Below are positions 1-14,432 of a DNA stretch of 64,000 nt, one piece after another. Position 1 is the first letter of the stretch; the number at the start of each line of letters is the position of its first letter. The notes under the pieces are model-generated. The model saw only the letters and a list, made by a program, of their open reading frames with translations, had not been told where the DNA came from and ran no database searches. Location of the stretch: positions 838,795 to 902,794 of the forward strand of contig VWZF01002698.1 of assembly GCA_013396755.1 (NCBI GenBank), in the 5' to 3' direction. The position numbers and the translations under genes are program-made. This DNA is from Sclerurus mexicanus (lineage: Eukaryota > Chordata > Aves > Passeriformes > Furnariidae).

Positions 1-2670
1 AAAGAGACTGGGTTCCTAGTCCTCTTCCAAGAATTGTTTCTACAATTTATGGGTTAGGGCATCTCCTCATAGGTATAAAATGTAGATTAGAAATTATTCT
101 GGCAGATAAAGGAACTCTGAAGTGACCCATCTTGAGCAAGCTTTTATAACAAAAAGACATTGTTCAACTCATTAGTACTTTTAAAAAATCTATTATTACT
201 CATTGTTTTGAAAAAAGGGTAGTGGACTTCACTTCAGGAGAGGTTTTCAGTTTGAGTTCAGACACTTCTCTGTACTCCCCTAGGAAGCATCTGTGGATCA
301 GGATTTGAGACACAGTTTGCCCCAGCATTTCCTTGACTGCTTGCTCTTAACACCATGTCAAATGTGTTGGTATTAAGCAAGTGCCTGACCAACATATCCA
401 CTGTGGATTCCAGGCTGAGACAACCAGTGTTTTACCTCAACTATGAGGAACTAACAACTGGACTTCACTTCAAACCAGGCACCAAAAACTTGTATTAGTA
501 GTTCCAACCAGTATTTGGTTGAAGCACAATTCAGGTTTTCATGATTTTTCTCATGGCACACCTACATCCAACTGAGCAACATTGTGCACGCCCATATGCT
601 TCTGACGAGCAAGACTTTCAGTTGTAGTGAATTGCTACTTCTTTGGAGAAAGCTATAAAATGAGGTCACACTTCACAATTCATACACCAATATATAGAAT
701 CATAGAACATCCTGAGTTGGAAGGGACCCACAGAATTCATAGAATCATAGATTATGCTGAGTTAGAAAGGACTTAGCAGGATCACTGAGTCCAACTCCTG
801 GCCCTGCACAGGACACCCCAAAAATCACACCATGTGACTAAGAGCACTGTTCAAAGTCTTTTTGAACTCAGGCTTGGTGCTGTGACCATTTCCCTGGGGA
901 AACTGTTCCAGTGCTCAACCACCCTCTGGGAGAAACGCTTTTTCCTGATATCCAACCTAAACCTGCCCTGAGTCAGCTTCAGACCATTTCCTCAAGTCCT
1001 GTCACTGATGATGAGAGTGAAGAAATCAGTGCCTGCCCCTCCCCTTCCCATCACAAGGAGGTTGTAACTGCAGTGAGGTCTCCCCTCAGTCTCCTCTTCT
1101 CCAGGCTGAACACACCAAGTGACCTCAGCCACTCTCTTACAGTGTTCCCTCAAGGCTCTTCATCTTCGTCACCCTCCTTTGGATGCTCTCTAACACTTTA
1201 TATCCTTCTTGTATTGTGGCACCCAAAACTGCACACAATATTCAAGGTGAGGCTGCCCCAGTGCAGAGAAGAGTGGGACAATCCCCTCCCTCGACCGGCT
1301 GGTGACGCTTTGCCTGATGCCCCCCCAAGACATGGTTGGCCCTCCTGGCCGTCAGGGCACTGCTGACTCATAGTCAACCTGCCATCAACCAGGATCCTCA
1401 TGTCCCTTTCTGTGGCACTGCTATTCAGCCTCTTGCTCCCCTGTACGTACATCCGGGGCTGCCCTGTCCCAGGTGCAGAATCTGGCACTTGTCTTTGTTA
1501 AACTTCTTATGGTTGGCACACATGATCCTGTTAGAAACTGTATTTACATGATACAGGAATCAAATTTTAGGTACCTGAGTTGTATTAACTATGACCCCAA
1601 GGAGGCTCCCTCTCTGAAGCACATCAGAACATAAACATATTCCAATGCACAAAACTTGAATGCTTCATAAACTAACAGATCAGACTGAGCCAGCACAAGT
1701 TTATATCAGAGTCTCCTATGAAAGGAGGGGTCAGAGAAACAGGAGTAAAAACAGGTTTTCTTCTGGAATTGTATTTACATCTACATGAAGACTTGCAGAC
1801 AAAAACATGCTTCCAAAAAGATCAAACACTGAACGTGTTTCCAGCATTGCTATCAGGGTCCTAGAAGACCTAGATAAGAATGACTGCAATTTCCTGCCAT
1901 ACTTTTGGCCCTCTAAATGCAGGTCTACTCTATCTGCAAAACAGAGATTACATTATCTTTACTCATCTTTCATTTAATGATGAAAATATGACATGACAAA
2001 GGAATATTACTATTCCTGCGCAACAATATAATTCACAGAAAGTTTAAGAGACTATCTTTATCTATCATGCAAAAAATTTGATATTTCTTTCTCATTATAA
2101 TATGATGTCAAATCATAGTAAAATGGTGAAAGAAGTCTTTGTCATTGTCAGCGAAGATATTTCAGAAGCAGAGGTAAAAAGAGTAACTGAGAAGAACTTA
2201 GAGCCTGGAAGACTTTGGCTCTAAACTTGAAAGTTCATCTGCAGTCCCAAGACGTCATTGCATTCTCTCCAAGCAGTAACTGGCGCCTCTATAATTTAAG
2301 ATTTCTGTGCAAACTTAAAAAAATAAGTCCAGCTGGAAAAGGCAAGATGATTCAGTGTGATTATTCTTCCTTCACTGAGAAAACACAACAGTCCACCACT
2401 GACTTAAAGGAGGAAGAAGGGGAGAAAAACCCCAACGATGTCAACTTTGCTGGCTGCACTGAGTGCCTGCATAATGTAACTCTGCTGGCATGCAGGGGAA
2501 TTCCAGTTTCTACAACCTGTTCCTAATCAAATCATAGCACATTCTTTCTACTAGGTTCCTTTTGTTTTTGGTTTTTGGTTTTTTTTTTCCTCCAAAAAAA
2601 TGGAAAATACTACTTGAGGGGAAAATACCGCATAAACTGATCCAGAGAATAACAACAAAATAGCACTTAC
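1..2670 (-). other. LTBP1: LTBP1 intron (partial) downstream of the 2671 exon
   Basis: AT-rich non-coding sequence. Apart from the CR1 at 695-1535, nothing was recognised. A GT-rich/oligo-T tract lies at about 2563-2589. Confidence 0.8.
695..1535 (-). mobile_element. CR1 LINE 3' fragment, minus orientation
   Basis: The left edge shows the reverse complement of the CR1 tail (atagaatcatagaa...gttggaaggga), followed by typical CR1 3' sequence (tccaactcctggccctgcacagg, aaccaccctctgggagaaac, gtgaggtctcccctcagtctcctcttctccaggctgaac). The open frames inside are remnants of the LINE. A second tail copy adjoins at 737-782. Confidence 0.9.
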
Positions 2671-2773
2671 ATGGCTTCTTGGGACATTTCTGGCATTTGT
2701 TAAAACCCCAGGAAGTACCCACAGTTCCACAGCAGTCTTCTTGCTTGGAAAGGCCAGGAAGTGCTTTGCCACA
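2671..2773 (-). CDS. LTBP1: LTBP1 exon: core of the first 8-Cys (TB/hybrid-type) module
   Basis: This 103-bp exon has acceptor attctag|TGTGGC and donor AAGCCAT|GTAAGT. It reads CGKALPGLSKQEDCC, then GTVGTSWGFNKCQKCPKKP, and is almost unchanged from the mammalian sequence as I remember it. It holds five cysteines, including the CC pair typical of TB modules; with the one in the preceding exon that makes six of eight, so the last two must be in the next exon, left of the window. It exits in phase 1. I looked for the next exon (a YHGYNQ-type start) in 1-2670 and did not see it. Confidence 0.96.
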
Positions 2774-5585
2774 CTAGAATAGTCAAGTAAAGAATACTCT
2801 GGTTAGTGATACTATAAAATGCTCACTTCTAGTACAATGTTTTTTCAGTCATCTCAGGTCAACTTCTTGCTGAGACACTGAAGATTCAATAGAGCTCTTT
2901 GCTGAACTTAAATGGTTCTCATGCATTGCGAAGGCCCTCTACATAGGCATGAGTCAATTAAGTGACATGATTATCCTCCCCTGTGTCAACTTGAAAAGAA
3001 GGAAAAAGAAACAGAAGGAAACAATATGTCATAAGAATGAGAGAGTATATTTCTAAGGTACTAACTTACCATTGGCACCTATTCCCTACCTTTTTCCTCA
3101 TCCAAACATGCTTGTCTGCTTTTTCAAAAGCTATATAAATTATCTCAAACACTCTCAAAGACAAAAAGTATGACCAAGATTCTTGTTATGTCCTACTAAA
3201 TAGCCTCAATTTCCCATCAGCTTATGTTCGATGTTTAGACCAGTTACTGAAAACTGCCAAATTTAACGACACATTCTGCTGCCCAGACACTGAAGAAGAT
3301 AACACATGTAAGATGACTAAAGTTGGAATTAGTGATGCCTTTGTTATTCCAAATAACCCTCTCCTTCCCTTGTAAATATTCAAATTAATCATGCAATAAT
3401 TTCTGAGGTTAGTTTTCACTCCCCACTCCCCCTGATCAATAATATACTTATTCTGCTCTTTATTAATAAGAATACTAATTTTCAGAAGCTTATCACGTAC
3501 TAGTTATGCTCTTGACTTTTGCAATTGTCTTCCATTTCCCATGGTAAAGAAAGCTTAAATGTATTTCAGACGCAGATGTTAAAAAAACCAAAACATCTAA
3601 ACCTACCAGTTAGGCATCAAATGGCACGCACAAAGCGCAAGAGAAGTTCACAGGAGCTGCCCTCAGTAACACTTTCAAAGCAAATGCTGATACAAACAGG
3701 CACCACAGCAAACAATTCAAATGTGCCCAAGTGTGTGACTCGCCCGTATGGAGTGAATAGACTTTCCCTAAACTAACTGCTTTCTCACAGCATATAAACC
3801 TGTGACCCAAATGCTTGTTGCCACTTCACTTTGAGCTCAAGGTAGCTGTCTCATCCTAAGCCCCAAGCTGTGGCCTTGTGGTTGCTTTCACTTTAGCTGG
3901 TAACCCAGTCACTCTGCAGAGTGGATCATGCTGAATGCACAGGCAGTGACAGCGTCCTCCAACTTTGCCAAAATTTTTCCAGTGTGTTCTTAATCGTATG
4001 GACACACATGAGCCAATGATGTTTCTGAAGCAGTTACTTAGCAGTCACATTGTGAAGCTATGCAAACAGGATAGCAAGCTACCCTGCATCAGGGCTCTGA
4101 CTCATCAGAGGGTCCCCTCTGCATGAGGAGGGCCAGCAAGGCATCATCCCAGCCATCTTCTCTGTCCCTTTTTCACAGACACTCCCCAGGCTCCTTGAAC
4201 TATCTCGGCAACAAAGCAGTCCCAGCATGCTATTTAAACATCAAGCTGCAAGGTGCAGCGTGCAGCAGCTCAGCATTTGCTGCACGTGAAGCTTAGATAC
4301 CTGTCAAGGGATGCACGAGAAGCTGGAAGCATCTTCCATCTCAGTGACAGCCAGCCACACACATTGAAGATTTTAGCACCAGGGCAACTCAGCACAGTTA
4401 CAGTGTGCCTCTGCACACCACCCATATACAGGGTAGCGCCACTTGTGCTTTGAGCCTCATTTTAGGGTGACGCATGAATAGCAAAAAGAACAAAGTGGCC
4501 AAAAAGATTCAGAAAGACTCCTCAGTTATTGTGCAACTTTAGGAGTCTATTTTCAATTGCTGTCTGCAGAGGGTCTGGTGACAAATTTTCCTATGTTGCA
4601 AGGGGTGAGAAATAGTCCTTGCCTGGACAGTATTTGGCTGCATTAAGGCAGCAAAGTATCTAAGCAAGTCCCACCTTTCAGATGCAGCCCCAGGCTTACA
4701 TTATGTGAACATATATCTTTCAGCTATCCTGCACTAGACTGACTCTTGCACAAGACTGACCATTCCTGATCAGTCAGAGCCTCCCAAGTTCTGTTTCCAA
4801 AAGCAAGTCTCAGCCTGATACTTCACAAAGACCATCAAGATGCACAGACAGGGAATTCTGCACAACTCCCTCTGCTGTAGCAGCTTGGTTGTTTTCAAAA
4901 CTGGAACTAGCTCTTCCAACTGCCTCTAGCTGGATAATACACAGATTGTGCTGCAGTTCCCAGAAGCTCAAAAACCTTTCAGCTGGAGAATACTCATAAT
5001 GCCTCCTCTAAGTGGGTATTCTAAAACCTTAGAGGAGTCATGTTACATCCTTACACAATGCTGTTGTCTCAACCTGCATCCCAGGTGAGCATGCTCCAGG
5101 AAGGGCCATTTCACATTATAACCACAGCTATTCAGTTTTGCTTCGTAATTACAGATGCTCAACCTCTTTCCTAGAACTGGGACTGCTTCTTCAAAGATAA
5201 GCCACTTACTAAAGTTGTACACTGTGGCTGTTATCAAGAGTCAGCTAAAGCATTTTGCACTCAACTCTTTTTCCGCTCTGTATCTTGCTTTTACAACTCT
5301 CCTCTCTCTGAAAAGAAGTGGGAGGAATCAAGGTTGGTGCTGCACCTCCCCTTATGATCTCAGAAATGGAGCATTTGGGCAGTGAGGCACATTACCTAAC
5401 ACCCAGTGTTTCTCTTCAAGGTCAAAAGCCTCAAGGACACATTCCAGCAGCTCGCGTGTGTCAAGGGAAGATTCCACTAACATGAGAGCCAAAGTCCCAT
5501 CATGAGCTGGCCTTTTTCTTTTCTTTTTCCCCAGAATAGAAAAGTTGTCAGTTAAGAGTAATAAATTAAAAATATATAAAACAAA

Positions 5586-5636
5586 GAAGGAGAAGGAGGA
5601 GGGGGGGGAAAATGGAGGAGTGGAGGAGGAGGAAGA
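5586..5636 (+). repeat. Purine-rich (G/A) tract
   Basis: An almost uninterrupted gaagga/ggagga run with a G8 block. It is low-complexity sequence with no attached gene. Confidence 0.8.
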
Positions 5637-8600
5637 CAAACTAAAGCCCACTTATAGTTTAGGTGTGGTGCTACAAGCATTTGCACTCTACTGAAAATCA
5701 TGATCTCTGTGGTCATAACTTTTTCAAATTTCCATATAAAAACCATGAGCAAAAATAAAGATGCCAAAGTCTGAGTCATCTGGCAACTGTGGTTTGTAGT
5801 CCTGTCAGTAAAAACTGGCAGTGATTAAAGCTGCTGCTCCCACTGCCTCTATGGTGAATTAAAGCTTGAAGAATCAATGATAATTTGGTTAAGATCCAGA
5901 TCATTGTAGAAACTGGCCAGTGAGAAAAAGCAACTGCCACATGGGGATCCTAGTGCTGTTAAAATCTGTGTAATTTTGGAGCTATGCAGCAGAAAACATG
6001 ACTGCTCTGCAAAGTCCTAATCCAAGCAGAGACAAAGAGTTCTTCTATGCCTAGTAAACCCTGACTTCTCTGATACATCCAATAGTGCTTCAGATACTCT
6101 CAACGCTCATGGAACTGCACAAACTGTTTCCTAGCCAGCTACATTATCTTAAGATGCTTCCCCCTTTCACAGCCCTTAAGCATCTATGAACTGAAGCTCT
6201 GTTTCTACAGGTCTCAAAAACTTTTATAGGTGATTTCTGTGCATTTCCAAAGACTTACTTCCTATTACCAAGAAGAACTAATTAGTTCTTCAGACAGTCT
6301 TTTCCAGTCTCTGAGCCACAAGTGACTGGAAACACCACTTGGGGGAATTCAGAACTATTTTTTAGTTTGTCTGACCATTCAACACAACTCCAACACATAC
6401 ATACGAGCCCAAAAAAAGCAGGAAAGCTAAACACAGGCATACAGCTTGACTATCCATGAAGATAATACTATTCCCTAAGCTTAGTTTACACTTTTCTATC
6501 CATCATCTACATACATGTTAAACTAATCTAGTCTCTGTTCCTGAGGGCTCCTGGAAAAGAGAACAGATTTGCATGAATGATATCACTGTCACAAGCTTAT
6601 GATTTGGAAATCACTCTTACTGGTTCAGAAGGCAAGGAAGTCATGAAGGTTTGGTATAAAACTGCTGAAAGAGGCTCAGCAGTAGCAGCAGCATGATGCA
6701 CACACGGTACGGCTATAAACAAAGCTCTTCCTGGGTAAAGCACTTTCAGACACTGAAAGTATTGTTTCAAATCCACATATTTTTCCCCATGCATGCCTGA
6801 GCTTCTATGCCAATATTTTATATAACTGAAGGAAGTAGTGAATATTCCCACTGGACAACTGAAATTCTGGCTGACCCTGTGCTGGTGCACAAAGGCCACC
6901 CCAAGCCACATCACCTCTTTGTTACTCTGTCCAGACTCCAGTCTCTGCCCCATCTCCACAATCTTGGAGTGCTAACAGTTGTGCACCGCCACAAGGGTTT
7001 CATGTGTTTCCCAATGCCAAGAGAAAAGGAAGGATTACATCCTTGAAATCCCTCTGCTAAGGCAATAGAAGACATTTATTTTGCTCCCTGTAAAGTGCAG
7101 TAGGGAGCCCAGTCTGGCAATTAGCCTCAGGGCAACCGCAGAGGATTCTGGCCGAGGGACCACAATGTTTCCTGGGACTCCCACACCTGCGTGACCCATC
7201 TACAAATGCCTGTCACAAACTGTTAGTTAAAACCACAATACAGGCATAAATAAAGGAGTGTCATATGATTAACTATGATTGAAATTGATAGGTGCTTTGC
7301 CTGAGTTAATAGCTAATGACTCTGGGATTCAGCTCAAAAGACTGCATTTCACATACCACAATAGAGAAGTGAATGGATACACTGTTTAACTTTCTGTAAA
7401 CTATTCAGCAGGCACAGACCTTGGATTGTTGCTTCTTTTTTTTTTTTTCTTCCTATAGGCACGACAGACAGAGTACGAAACCTCAAACTTAATAAAGCGT
7501 ATTACTGGAACAATGAACAAACATACTTAATTAGCTCACTGACCAGCTGAGTGACAGGTTGTTACAAATGAAGGGTATTATCCCATGTAGCACTGGCTCA
7601 CTAACAGGCATTGTCTCATAAGCAGAGGAGAGAAACTTAAATACTTCCAGACCTTCTAGAAGAACTGGTAAAGAATTTGTTTTGGCTTAAGCACAACATT
7701 CTTCATAGGCAAGTAAAAATTATCCAGCTTTCTTCTATTTGAGTAATTAAAACAATGTTTGGTGTTTTTGGTATCCGATACATCTTTAATCTTCTGATAT
7801 TTCAGAGTATTGATCTTGCAAAGAAACTATTGCGAATGAAGCATTAATCCTGGAAATGAATCCACACCAATTTCTGACAGTCTATTTGTTTAAGAATCTC
7901 AGAAGCCAAACCATGAGCTTCAAGGAATTCCAGACAGTTATTTTATGAGATGGTATTTTTGAAACTATTCTAAAGAAAAAAGGTTTTTAAAGTGCTCTAA
8001 GAGAACAAGTACCAGTATGAAGCACAAAATTGTACAATTTTTCCTGCCTAAATATCATAAATAGGAAACTTCATTTCATATATCTGTCAGAAAATGAAAA
8101 TACCTGAAATTTACCTCCAAAGGAAATGTTTTACTAAATCTGAAGTTCAACAGGAATACTCATACAGTTGAATGAATAACTTCAACTAGCATATTACTCC
8201 TGTCATCACCTCCACGCTACACACACTACGATCATATTGCATACAGTAGTATCAGTGTTAGGTTAGGCATTAAAAGCTATCAACACATTTTGCTATTTCT
8301 GATTTCTAACTCAAAAACTTTGATGCCTTTGTTTAATATTTCCCATCATGAAAAACTCAATTACCTAAGTCCAGTTCGTAAAAACTTGATGTTTAAGTAC
8401 CCGATCAGTGTTTGCTGTATACTTGTACAAACCAAGCTGAGCAAATGCATAATGATTTGCAGTCAGAATCTTTACCATGATAGGATGTTGATAATTTCTC
8501 ACCTTTTCCAGCTGCCACCTATCACTTAGCTTATTTTGTATTCTGTCAAGTCTGACAGCAGACAGAAGTGTGTTGCTCAAATGAAAACAAACGTTTCCTG

Positions 8601-11600
8601 TAAAAGGCATTACTGAAACACAGTATTAAATCAACTATTTCCATAGAAATTTATCCCACTTAAGATGTTAATTAACTAACATCTGTTGATCAGACATACT
8701 AAGCAGCATTTGAAGCACATTTGAACACATATGTGAAGTTTTGATTGCACTGGAAAACAAACAGCCCTTATAATTTTCAATAAAGTCTTTCCTAGTGTTC
8801 ACCATTAACCTTATTTAGCTTAATTAAAACAATTCAACTACCAAGATATGCTTCTCTTGTCTGCTATAGCTGTCATATTGTCATTTTCTTTAATATAATT
8901 TTTCCAAAATATTATTACAATCCACCAAATTTCACTTCACAATACCAGAACAACTCCAATTCAGGCATCATTCTGACTAGAGCTGTAACAAGTATTGATC
9001 TTTCCTGCACTTCACAAAGGAAGCACAAAGCACCCTGCAGTAAAGCACTGAGATATGAGGACTGGAACATATACCCCAAACTCTGCAACCTGGAACTGAC
9101 CAAAAATTAAAACACCAAAGCAAAAAGGAGGAATCAGCAGACAGTACTTCTGAAATTCTTCCAGTGATAATTTTAGAGAGCAGTCCGGCTCCTCTCAGCA
9201 GTTACACCAGCACAGCTGAGGGACAGTGAGGAAGAATGAACAAGCATAGGCGGGCATGACTTTTTAGCCAGCTTGTCTTCTGGACATTTTGTTCCCTTCA
9301 GACAGGTAAGCAACTTCAGTATGTGTCTCGCTGTACAATAACAACTTTCTTATTTTGTTTTTAAACAACAGATAGATCACTAAAAGTCTCCTTTGGTAAA
9401 ACTGATACTCAAAAATATCTGCTGAAGAGACCAGCATTACACGTGAATCTAGACAGAAAGCCTGATTTAGAGAAATTCTTTGAAATAGCAGCTTCTTCAA
9501 TTTCTTGCTGTTTTGCAAAAAAACACCTCCCTCTTTACACTTAACCAAAAAAAAGAGACCAAATCAATTCTGAGGGGAAAAAACAAACACCAAAAAGCCA
9601 AACTTTTTAAGGTGATAATACTGCAATGCATAGGAAAACACATGAATATACCTAGTTAATAACTCAAAGTGATCTTACGGGGTGAAAAAAGCAGTGTTTA
9701 GCTATCTTTATATGAATTTTAACAGTAGGCATCTGCATTCTTTTCTTGATTTAAATACAAAGTAATCATACGCCAAATCAAGAGGACTCGAGAATACCAA
9801 CACAATCTTTACTGGATACACCACTGATTCTGTACAAGTATTTTGGGAAATAACAAGATATTCTGTGTCATAATAAAGGCATTCTAATTAAAATGAAAAT
9901 CAGCCAAAGAGGAGGAATTAAAGGAAAGAAATATAATCTTCCTAATTTGCTTGCTTTTTAAATAGGACCTTGAGAATTAGACACCTAAAATGAGCAACTC
10001 CTTGGACTTCAGAAATAAAGGACTACATTGCTGTAAAATATTTTGCAGAACAAGTCTCCATGTCTATCTCCAGCTTTTGAAGGCACCAGAACATACAGTG
10101 CTCTCCATAAATTCACTGTTTTTCATCTTAAGTGGATTTTTTGTCCTACTGCTTCCATTGTGTCTGTTTCCCAACTTCAGGTCTCTATGTTCTCTACACC
10201 ATTTTCTATATAGCAAAGTACAAGTTTAGGTAAAAATTTGTTTCCTGTATCTTTATGACAACAGGAAGTTTCTGGCCTGCAGCTTAACTGCTAAGTTTAT
10301 GATACACCCTGCAAAAATCTTTGTGGTGCTAGGAAAGCCATACTTTTGTGTGTGAGATGTCATAGTAAGCTATCATGTAACATGGTAAACTGTCCTGGAG
10401 CAATCACCATTAACATCTCCCAGAGGAGAAATAATTGCTGAGTGTTTTACTCAGAGAAAAGGGAGGCAGCCAGGAAAAGTAAATTGACTTAACTGCAGAA
10501 GAGAACCATCCAAAACACTATTTTCTTCCATATTGCTTTTTTTAAAATTCAAATATTAATACTACTTTTGTAGTTCTCTTTCGACTTTATTTCCCAATGC
10601 TGAGGACACTTCAGAAAACAGTCACAATTAAGCAATGCATACATACATGTGTATATGTATTTATGAAACATATCTCTTTATTCCAATAAACTAGAAAATT
10701 TCATTCCTCTAGCCCCTCTCTCTCCTCTAAGCTTGTAAACTGACATCTTTTCACACGTCTTCTCATGGTAGCCTGCTCTCATGGTTGCTGCCTTTGGTTA
10801 CAGTCACTTATGATACTACAGACAGCTAAGTGAAGAGAAGGTCTAGAAGAATTCCTATGTCACTAATTAAAAGTGGTCAGAGGCCTGACAATATGACCAG
10901 ATTCTTGAATTATCTATACCATAATGTCCCCTGAGCTTCAGTTCAGGGTGGCTCCAGTTGCTAACTTTAACAGCATGCGTTCAGTTAGAAACTCACTGCA
11001 GAAAACACATTCTGTCCTGGAATTTGAGTACAGCAACTATCCACTATGATTGAATGAGATACATTAGGGGAATTTAACAAAGGTGGGGTGAGAAAGAATG
11101 TGCCAGGAGATGAAAAATATTCCATGGAAGGTTGTGAAAGACACTCAGAGCGCTAGAATCCAACGACCTGTAACTGAAGAGCAGCTGAAATTCAAGGAGG
11201 AAGGAGAGAACAAGAGATGGAGAGAAACACAGAATAGTAGAAGTTACACATGGACACAAAACCACAAAAGAGAATCTGATACTGTTTTAATCTTGTGCCT
11301 TTAGCCTGGACCAAAAGTAAGTTCAACAAAGTCCTTATTAACGTGGTTGATTTGCCTGCAAGAGGCGACACACATATCCTTCCACCAATCTGCTCTATGG
11401 ACAGTAAAGTCATCTCTGATCCCAGGATATTTAATAAAACATTTCTGAAGCCAAGTACACAATCCACCCTGCAAAAAAATGTATAAACACTGCTGATTGT
11501 TGAACAAAGTATGGGTATGAAAATTATCTAGCATCAACTCCAGAAAGGACTTGCAACACATTGCTACTAATAACGAAAGCTCATTTTAGTCTCATCTGAA

Positions 11601-13034
11601 TAGATAACGAGAACCCTCAGATAAAGCAAAGCAAATATGAAAAAAACAGAAAGCCTAATTCTTTTAGAATAGATCTATTTAAAAGTTAAAAAAATAAATG
11701 TCTTTCCCAGTTCAAGGTATATTAACATACAAGTAAATAACATACACTGCCTGGCTGGAGGAAAAACAACATCTCAGATTCAAGTTTGAACAGTGAACAA
11801 GTCACTTAGATCAATATTTACGGCAAGGTCTTAAATAAATGAATGTTCTACAAAATGCCATCCTACAACTTCAATTCTAAATTGAACAATTAAACTATAT
11901 AACAAAAGGCATCTGAAATGCTCACTGTGCTCTTCTTCTAGACTAACACTGAAAGCATCGATGAAATTTGTAAAAAATGAGCACATGCACTATTCTAAAG
12001 TAGGAGGCACTACTCTTTCTGGAGAGCACTGCAAAGACACATTTTTCTGGGGGAATACTGAAAAAAAATTATCAAAATTAGTGACTGAGCATTTAGTAGG
12101 ATTCCAAGTCAGACACGAGGGCAATGCAAGCATATTTTCCCTTTTCTCCCCCCTTAAAAAGAGCATGTTACTGTCTTCCAGAGAGTGCTGAATAAGCTTT
12201 AGTTTTCAAACCATTGTAATGTGAGGGGGCATGTACAGGACACAAAGTTTGGGTATGTCATTCAAAATGCCTCATTCATGCATGTGGCACAAAAACACAC
12301 AGGAAACTGATCCAGTAGGAGAAGGAGGAGATAAAAGAGCACCCACTGCCAAGTCTAAGAGCAAGGAAGGAATTTTGTATTACTCTATACATGAGTACAA
12401 ATAGAAATAAATAATAAACAACTATTAATTATCGTAATTACTTCCAGATTTTTTGTGCATTACAACGCCGTGTTTGTTAGATTGCTCATTCTTAGGAAAT
12501 AGAGAGAAATGGCTGCTTGACACAGGCCCTGCTTCATTGTCATGTAAAATGTGTGAACTTTCTTTTAAACATGTGCTTCAACACTTGTCAAAGAAAAAAA
12601 TTGAAGGTTTTACTGTTCCTGAAACAGACAAGCACAAAGAGCTCATCAGTATAAATTAACAATCTAGATCCCAGATCAAGCAATTCAACAATTATAGCCT
12701 TAATGTTCCATGCACAAACTTAACATTTTTGGTGCATGATAACATTTAAATTTACTTCTTCCATTGCATTTTGCACCATTAATTATTCTTTAGCATCCTC
12801 GTGTGATGGTCTAGCACGAGCATGTTTTGGGATCTTTACTTCCACAGCAGTGAATTCTGAAACCAGGGTTAATTCTGCCACTAGCAGCAGTGCTACCAAT
12901 ACTCTGGAGACGCCGCTGACTGAAAGGAAAAGAGCAAAATATTTTACAGGAAAAAACTAAATTCTTTAGAGAAGGCAGATGACTGAGACTAAGGAATTTT
13001 GACTTCAAATTCAACATTCTGCCCATGATGGGGG

Positions 13035-13095
13035 ACAGTTCACACTAGATGATCTTTAAGGCCTCTTCCAACCCCTTAACATTCCATGATTCCAG
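13035..13095 (+). mobile_element. CR1 LINE short 3' tail
   Basis: It reads cactagatgatctttaaggc, then cttccaacc and a degenerate ccatgattcc end, matching the CR1 3' terminus. It is heavily 5'-truncated, as is usual for CR1. Confidence 0.75.
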
Positions 13096-14154
13096 AATGT
13101 AACTGCTTAGGATCTGACAACTACATTATGGTCACCCTGGTCTGACTGCATCTTGCTTCTACTCCTGTCTGTTTCCCGTATTACTGGAAGGACCAAAAGC
13201 AGAGTGGCATTTGTGATAAATTTAAGATTCAAATCTTCAATGATAAAGTCGTAAAGTATTTTTTAGCCTGAGAAAAGCAACGTACTCATTTCTCTAACGC
13301 TGTCTCCTAAAGCAAGTCATTCTTCTGAAACTTCACACAAAATTTCAGTCTGAGGCACGTACTCATCTTAAAAAACATTTGTCTGAAAAGTTAAATTTCA
13401 GCAAGGTGATAAGCAACAAATAACAGGATTTTACTAACTTTTTAACAATCTCTTTGCATATCCTTATCATCTCAGTGTATATTTAAATATATATGCAAAA
13501 ATAAAAAACTGTGTTGCTCATGAAAATGCTTTCAGGAGTTGAAAGAAGACACACAATTCTGAATAGTCATATGTAAAACCTGATGCAAACAATTATTTTT
13601 AGCTGAAGTTTTTCTACCCCATTCAGTGGCCACATCTCAATAGATTAGAAACATTAGTCTACAATACTGTAAAACGTACAAAACGATGTTGAATAGGAAT
13701 TGCCATGAAAATGGCAACTCCTTGAAAAATACTGGCTGTTGAGGTACACATGCAAAAAGACTCATTAAACCAAAGGACAATACAAGCTGTGGAAAATGGT
13801 GTAACCTTCATTATTCAATCAGGAAAGTTAGAGCTAGGATTTAAGTCATGCGTTTTGTTGTTGGTTTATTTTTTTTAATTTGGAGAAATAGCTTAAAAAC
13901 AGAGAAGTTACAGCCAGAATAACAGAAAACAAAATGTCAGGAATCCAAGTCTGTAGAAAATAAAGACATTAGCTTTAAGGAGAAAAAAGTTCAGAAAAAT
14001 GTTATTTTGTAAAAATTTTACATTCTCAAAATAATTTTCTTTCAGAAAAGAATGGCCAATGTGTCCTTTCACTGCAATTAGTGATTTTTTTTCATTCTTT
14101 TATAGTATTGTTTTAAAGCTACCTGTCTCAAAAGCCTTAGCAAACATTTCTTAC

Positions 14155-14432
14155 CTGTGTCCCAACAGTCTCCTGAAAGCAGCGCCCAAGCTGAGTTTTA
14201 ACTGAAACAGGAAACATATGAGGAATGGGTTGTTGATTTGTGTAAGTTGTATGTCCTTTCTGGGTCTTCTGATATGGAAGACCTTGGTAAGAGACCTGTG
14301 GATGTACTGGCTGAGGTACTTTCGCTTTTTGTCCTGTTGATGTGCTGTCAATTCTTGAAACTTGATGGATCTGAACTGAGGCTTCGGGGGGATGTTTCAC
14401 ATGGATATTCACTATGTTAGGAGGGAACTTCA
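14155..14432 (-). CDS. LTBP1: LTBP1 exon: hinge and start of the first 8-Cys (TB/hybrid-type) module
   Basis: This 278-bp exon has acceptor attttag|TGAAGTTC and donor ACACAG|GTAAGA. With the G from 17717 it reads VKFPPNIVNIHVKHPPEAS, then a Gln/Pro/Thr-rich, Cys-free hinge (QVSRID, HPQVSYQGLP, QKTQKGH, QQPIPH). The end, KTQLGRCFQETVGTQ, contains the first cysteine of the TB module. It ends in phase 0 and joins TGT at 2773, giving ...TQ-CGKALPG. The hinge region of LTBP1 is a known site of proteolysis and matrix binding; the hinge composition is seen here, the function comes from family knowledge. Confidence 0.96.

Larger units (their letters stand above)
2774..14154 (-). other. LTBP1: LTBP1 intron, 11.4 kb
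   Basis: Bounded by donor gtaaga (14154) and acceptor ctag (2774). It holds a purine-rich G/A tract at about 5586-5636 and a short CR1 3' tail at 13035-13095. No other gene or clear repeat was seen; short open frames on both strands have no recognisable domain. Confidence 0.85.

Noticed and set aside
911..1366. 151-codon plus-strand frame
   Set aside because: It lies antisense within a CR1 3' region, and open frames there recur in other copies of this repeat.
6597..6959. 120-codon minus-strand frame in the 11.4-kb intron
   Set aside because: No recognisable domain, no LTBP1 homology and no splice acceptor/donor pair of matching phase; it reads like chance.
12811..13026. Minus-strand frame with cysteines near 12.8 kb, considered as an extra LTBP1 exon
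   Set aside because: The exons at 14155 and 2773 already join in perfect phase and sequence (TQ-CGKALPG), and the cysteine spacing does not fit EGF or TB modules.
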